From the NCBI GenBank assembly GCA_934621485.1, contig CAKTUS010000106.1, positions 1 through 8,905 on the forward strand: 8,905 bases of DNA, read 5' to 3'. This DNA comes from an uncultured Clostridia bacterium. Lineage in GTDB: Bacteria > Bacillota > Clostridia > Christensenellales > Aristaeellaceae. Positions within the stretch are counted from its first letter, which is position 1. Each line of letters begins with the position of its first letter. Shown one piece after another: positions 6,901-8,905 of the stretch. The notes under the pieces are model-generated. The model did no database searches, was not told the origin of the DNA, and saw only the letters and a list, made by a program, of their open reading frames with translations. The position numbers and the translations under genes were made by a program.

Positions 6901-7261
6901 ACAGCTTTTCCACAAAACCCCGCCGCTGGGTCAGGCTGCCATAGTAGGGAAGCTTATCCTCCAGCCGCTCCAACGCCTGACTGATGGCCATGCGCTGGCC
7001 CGCGTCGGAAAGAGGCTCCCGCTCATCGTGTCCTGTCAGGGAAAGCACATGCTCGTTCAGCCGGGAAGGACTCATAACATCTATGGCAAACAGGCCGCTC
7101 AATTGCAGCCGCCTCATGATTTCCTGCTCCGCCGTCAGGGTCAACTGCTCCGGCACCAGCAAAATGCACTCGTCGCCTGCTTGCTTGCGCCGCCCCAGTT
7201 CCTCCACGACGGGCTGAAGCAGCCGGTGCGCCCGGGCCGTCAGGATGCGGATGGATGCCAT
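3965..7261 (-). CDS. addB: ATP-dependent helicase/nuclease subunit B (AddB)
   Basis: AddB pairs with AddA to resect double-strand DNA ends for RecA-dependent repair. This 1098-residue protein is close to B. subtilis AddB in length. N-terminal ILLVPEQLT (about 33-41) and central VFLLGMNDGVLSR fit the family. The RecB-type nuclease domain has GTFYHAGL (H778), GRIDRVD (D890), VIDYKS (D907, K909) and QLLLY (Q927, Y931). D907 corresponds to B. subtilis D961. The Fe-S cysteines are present: C748 (ACPFKHF) and C1056, C1059, C1065 (CDLCDYQAIC), spaced like C801/C1121/C1124/C1130. An extra CPSC pair lies at 1046-1049. The N-terminal Walker A of B. subtilis AddB is absent, as in streptococcal RexB. ATG 7261 has AGGGAGG 8 bases upstream; the open frame running on over mnmE is not coding. 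No addA follows. Confidence 0.93.
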   Translation of the reverse strand: MASIRILTARAHRLLQPVVEELGRRKQAGDECILLVPEQLTLTAEQEIMRRLQLSGLFAIDVMSPSRLNEHVLSLTGHDEREPLSDAGQRMAISQALERLEDKLPYYGSLTQRRGFVEKLSALITDMKRGGMTPEALDAYADTQPEGGVREKLKDLYSIYAQYQEVTRGRFSDNEDMLAYVAAQLGKSGFLNGKHLYVYGFDSLPEQLMKLLCAAAPLCQSVTVALICDSAAAPDGDLYEPIRQGIARFQALLTQEGMSASIHPVPTADLPFLGPVRHLDETLFARQPRSYEGVPNGVFLSSGLTPYEEATLMSRQVLFLAKQGADLEKMAVLYPEGYEFAVNAALSDSGLPFYTDEQLPALSHGLVRFLLCALRAMAEGWRNRDVLGMLKSGYAPLSFGECCQLENYAYAYGVDRARWTRPFTRGQESPACEALRLRLMEPLQKARSALVAARSAAESLTAVFQLLLDVNAYETLKQQEKKLLDCDFAVRAGQNSQVWQMLVSVLDQLARLGGKARIPLKYIATRLECGFSAVSIASLPPASGMLHAGLLGHMLTEEADAVFLLGMNDGVLSRSTDSLLTPEERANAQQETGTFLGLTDESRIRLAKLDLKRAMTLPGKHLFISYAKTDQAGAALRPLSLLETLQKQLLPGIADGRRLAETLPYSSTQALNRLSLLLRAYADGSGDAADWQKPLEQLLSSAAAPEAAQLLNALAFSEAPAPLRPDSAQALYGVETQSVSRLEQFAACPFKHFVTYGLRPHLLKEWKIDPIETGTFYHAGLNRFAQLAGKEPNYPAVSQSRVEELANQAVAPFLEELLSGPMGDGDRNAARFRQAQETFQRAAQVITQQLAAGKFSLYQTEASFGYEGGFPPIVLVLSDGREVALRGRIDRVDRYDTPNAVYLRVIDYKSAQQSLDAARTWWGLQLQLLLYLDVCASAIPGGKPAGAFYFYVGNPLLESETDAADIVQAKLREVFYLRGITLSDVEIISAMDETGCVLPAVLSKGGEVRKNAKALDEKQLSALLRHARQVASELAEQLLSGDVAICPSCDQNRSACDLCDYQAICRFDPERDAMRELPEMSMEQLRNSLESADGQKTV

Positions 7262-7269
7262 CAAAAAAG

Positions 7270-7276
7270 CCTCCCT
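7270..7276 (-). promoter_or_regulatory. Ribosome binding site deciding the addB start
   Basis: Minus-strand AGGGAGG lies 8 bases upstream of ATG 7261. This fixes the start even though the reading frame stays open for roughly another 770 bases upstream, antisense to mnmE. Confidence 0.88.
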
Positions 7277-7305
7277 GAAAAGCATGTGGAAAAAACAACA
7301 AAAAC

Positions 7306-7314
7306 ATGATACCA
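7306..7314 (-). promoter_or_regulatory. Probable extended -10 promoter of addB
   Basis: The minus strand reads TGGTATCAT, an extended -10 (TGn) joined to TATCAT (7311-7306). No good -35 box lies 16-18 bases upstream, as is tolerated in extended -10 promoters. The start site would be near 7299, with a leader of about 38 bases. No convincing plus-strand promoter for mnmE was found in the 7262-7372 divergent region, which is A-rich at 7289-7304. Confidence 0.5.
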
Positions 7315-7356
7315 TAGAAACGAGCAAAAGGCTACCGGCCAGTTGCAAAACCCATC

Positions 7357-7364
7357 GGGAGGAG
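7357..7364 (+). promoter_or_regulatory. Ribosome binding site deciding the mnmE start
   Basis: GGGAGGAG lies 8 bases upstream of ATG 7373. The in-frame TTG at 7343 would add ten residues that include this site and is not expected to be used. Confidence 0.88.
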
Positions 7365-7372
7365 CCAGGCAT

Positions 7373-8728
7373 ATGCTGGATACCATCGTTGGCATTGCCA
7401 CAGCCGCCGGAGAGGGCGGCATTGCCATTGTGCGCTTGAGCGGCGAAAACGCCGCAGCGCTGTTTGAACAGGTTTTCTTTCCCTATAATGCGAAGCGGAA
7501 ACCGCCTTTTGAGAGCCACCGGCTGATGGCGGGGCAGGTGCGGGATGGAAGCGAAGCGATTGACGAGGCTATGGGCGTCGTTATGTACGCCCCAAGCAGC
7601 TATACCCGAGAGGACGTATGCGAAATTCACACCCATGGAGGCAGCGCGGCGTCGGCGGCGGTAGTGAAGCTGCTGATTCGCTTGGGCGCAAGGCCGGCGG
7701 AGGCGGGGGAGTTTACCCGCCGGGCCTTCATGAACGGACGAATTGACCTGATGCAGGCTGAGGCGGTAATGGGGGTTATTTCCGCCCAGTCCATGGCGGC
7801 GCTCAAAGCGGAGCAGCGCCAGCTTTCCGGCGGGCAAAGCCAGTTCGTGCGTCAGGCTCAAAGCCGGCTGCAAACGCTGCTGGCCGGCCTGGAGGCGCAC
7901 ATTGACTATCCGGAGGAAATTGACGAAGACGAAGCCACCTACGGCCTTTTGGAGGGGCTGAACCAGCTGATTGCCATGCTGGAAAGCGCCGTGGACGAAA
8001 AAAGCGCGCGCATCATTCGGGAGGGATTTCATGTGGCTTTATGCGGCTGCCCGAACGCAGGAAAAAGCACGCTGTTTAACGCTTTGCTGGGGGAAGAAAA
8101 GGCCATTGTGACCGATATTCCGGGTACCACCCGCGACGTGCTGGACGGAAGCTTCACTCTGGACGGCGTTCGCGTGATTTTGCAGGACACGGCGGGCCTG
8201 CGGGAAAGCGGCGACGCGGTGGAGCGAATTGGCGTGGAGCGCGCCCGCGGAGCGCTGAAGCAGGCCGATGCGGCGTTGCTGCTGGTGGACGGCTCCAAGG
8301 AATTAAACCGGGAGGAAGTGCGGCTGCTGCAAACCCCAATGCCATGTCCTTGCGCCGTGCTGCTGAGCAAACGCGACAAGGGGAGCAAGGTTGCAATTGC
8401 GCAGGCGGAAAGCCTGACCGACTGCCGGCCGGTGCTTGGTATTTCGGCGGTAGACGGCGGCGGCCTTGCCGCTTTGCGGGATTATTTGCGGCAGTCCATC
8501 CGTCTGCCTCAGCAGCTGATGCTGACCCATGAACGCCACATGCAGGTGGCCCGGGAGGTATTGGAACGGCTGCGCCAGGCCAGAGACGGCTTGGCAAACG
8601 AACAGCCGCTGGACCTGGCCGCTGTGGATTTGCATGAGGCGCTGTATCTGCTCGGACGCATTACCGGCGACAGTGTGGACGAACAATTACTGGACGAAAT
8701 CTTTTCTCACTTTTGCGTAGGAAAGTAG
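7373..8728 (+). CDS. mnmE: tRNA uridine-5-carboxymethylaminomethyl modification GTPase MnmE (TrmE)
   Basis: MnmE works with MnmG to install the carboxymethylaminomethyl group on U34 of certain tRNAs, using GTP and a folate one-carbon donor. The 451-residue product has the usual length. It starts MLDTIVGIATAAGEGGIAIV, the typical N-terminal folate-binding domain, and includes EAGEFTRRAFMNGRIDL (110-126). The GTPase domain has G1 GCPNAGKS (225-232, with the potassium-ligand Asn), G2 GTTRD (251-255) and G3 DTAG (272-275). The C-terminus is FCVGK, with the conserved cysteine C448. The G4 position reads SKRD (332-335) instead of NKxD, which is unusual because that Asn helps recognise guanine. ATG 7373 is chosen from its ribosome binding site. 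The gene is divergent from addB and is not followed by mnmG within the visible 177 bases. A strong terminator follows the stop. Confidence 0.96.
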   Translation: MLDTIVGIATAAGEGGIAIVRLSGENAAALFEQVFFPYNAKRKPPFESHRLMAGQVRDGSEAIDEAMGVVMYAPSSYTREDVCEIHTHGGSAASAAVVKLLIRLGARPAEAGEFTRRAFMNGRIDLMQAEAVMGVISAQSMAALKAEQRQLSGGQSQFVRQAQSRLQTLLAGLEAHIDYPEEIDEDEATYGLLEGLNQLIAMLESAVDEKSARIIREGFHVALCGCPNAGKSTLFNALLGEEKAIVTDIPGTTRDVLDGSFTLDGVRVILQDTAGLRESGDAVERIGVERARGALKQADAALLLVDGSKELNREEVRLLQTPMPCPCAVLLSKRDKGSKVAIAQAESLTDCRPVLGISAVDGGGLAALRDYLRQSIRLPQQLMLTHERHMQVAREVLERLRQARDGLANEQPLDLAAVDLHEALYLLGRITGDSVDEQLLDEIFSHFCVGK

Positions 8729-8740
8729 ATACGCCGTTTC

Positions 8741-8781
8741 AAGGGCCGCGGCACGCTATGCACGCGGTCCTTGCTTTTTTT
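8741..8781 (+). terminator. Intrinsic terminator of mnmE
   Basis: AAGGGCCGCG (8741-8750) pairs with CGCGGTCCTT (8763-8772) in a 10-bp stem with one G-T wobble and a 12-base loop. Seven consecutive T's follow at 8775-8781. It begins 12 bases after the mnmE stop. Confidence 0.92.
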
Positions 8782-8905
8782 GTCAAACCACAGCGAAACA
8801 GCGGCTTTCATGCATTTGGCCGTAAAACCGCCAGGGCAACAGCATTTAAGAATCAGCCGAAAAGAATCCGCAAGAAAGAGTCAGGGTCAAGGCAGGCCCA
8901 GTAAC
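8782..8905. other. No assignable gene to the window edge
   Basis: These 124 bases follow the mnmE terminator. A plus-strand frame runs through from 8713, but it overlaps the mnmE end and the terminator and has no start signal. On the minus strand, two frames entering from the window edge end within about 60 bases, so the tail of a convergent gene is possible but cannot be identified. No tRNA, promoter or repeat was recognised. Confidence 0.4.

Noticed and set aside
7262..8032. Upstream extension of the addB frame, giving a 1355-residue open frame antisense to mnmE
   Set aside because: It lies opposite the conserved, clearly coding mnmE, and the addB start at 7261 has a good ribosome binding site and the family's N-terminus. 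The openness is a by-product of GC-rich codon use.
8713..8904. 63-residue plus-strand open frame at the window end
   Set aside because: It starts inside the end of mnmE, reads through the terminator hairpin and has no ribosome binding site.

Overview
The window looks like chromosomal DNA from a moderately GC-rich member of the Bacillota, most likely class Clostridia. The reasons are lon directly followed by engB/ysxC (as in Bacillus), an AddB-type rather than RecBCD-type recombination nuclease, strong AGGAGG-like ribosome binding sites, sigma-A-like promoters and U-tailed terminators. No phage, insertion sequence, CRISPR array, tRNA or rRNA is visible. Most of it is housekeeping sequence with one unusual intergenic element.

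Layout. (1) 1-1570, plus strand: the C-terminal part of Lon protease (cut by the window edge), then engB one base later. (2) 1580-1625: a perfect 19-bp inverted repeat serving as terminator for both engB and the convergent thrC. (3) 3131-1635, minus strand: thrC, threonine synthase, with its own promoter. (4) 3156-3430: an intergenic stretch holding a palindrome-bounded element (about 3224-3414) whose two ends are imperfect inverted copies. Its thrC-proximal end forms a minus-strand terminator. (5) 3841-3431, minus: a small P-loop NTPase of unknown role, starting at TTG and with its own promoter. (6) 7261-3965, minus: addB, the AddAB helicase-nuclease B subunit, with intact nuclease and Fe-S residues but no N-terminal Walker A. 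No addA follows. (7) 7262-7372: divergent control region. (8) 7373-8728, plus: mnmE, followed by a strong terminator. (9) 8782-8905: no assignable gene.

How the genes relate. Lon (protein quality control) and EngB (50S ribosome assembly) form a compact pair. ThrC makes threonine, apparently as a single-gene transcript. AddB processes double-strand DNA ends for recombination and needs AddA, which must be encoded elsewhere if the system works. MnmE modifies the tRNA wobble uridine with MnmG. These are separate processes, and no single pathway spans the window.

The best candidates for something new are the intergenic element between thrC and the P-loop gene, the P-loop gene itself in the place where addA usually sits, and the atypical G4 motif (SKRD) of MnmE. 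Novelty could not be tested without database searches.
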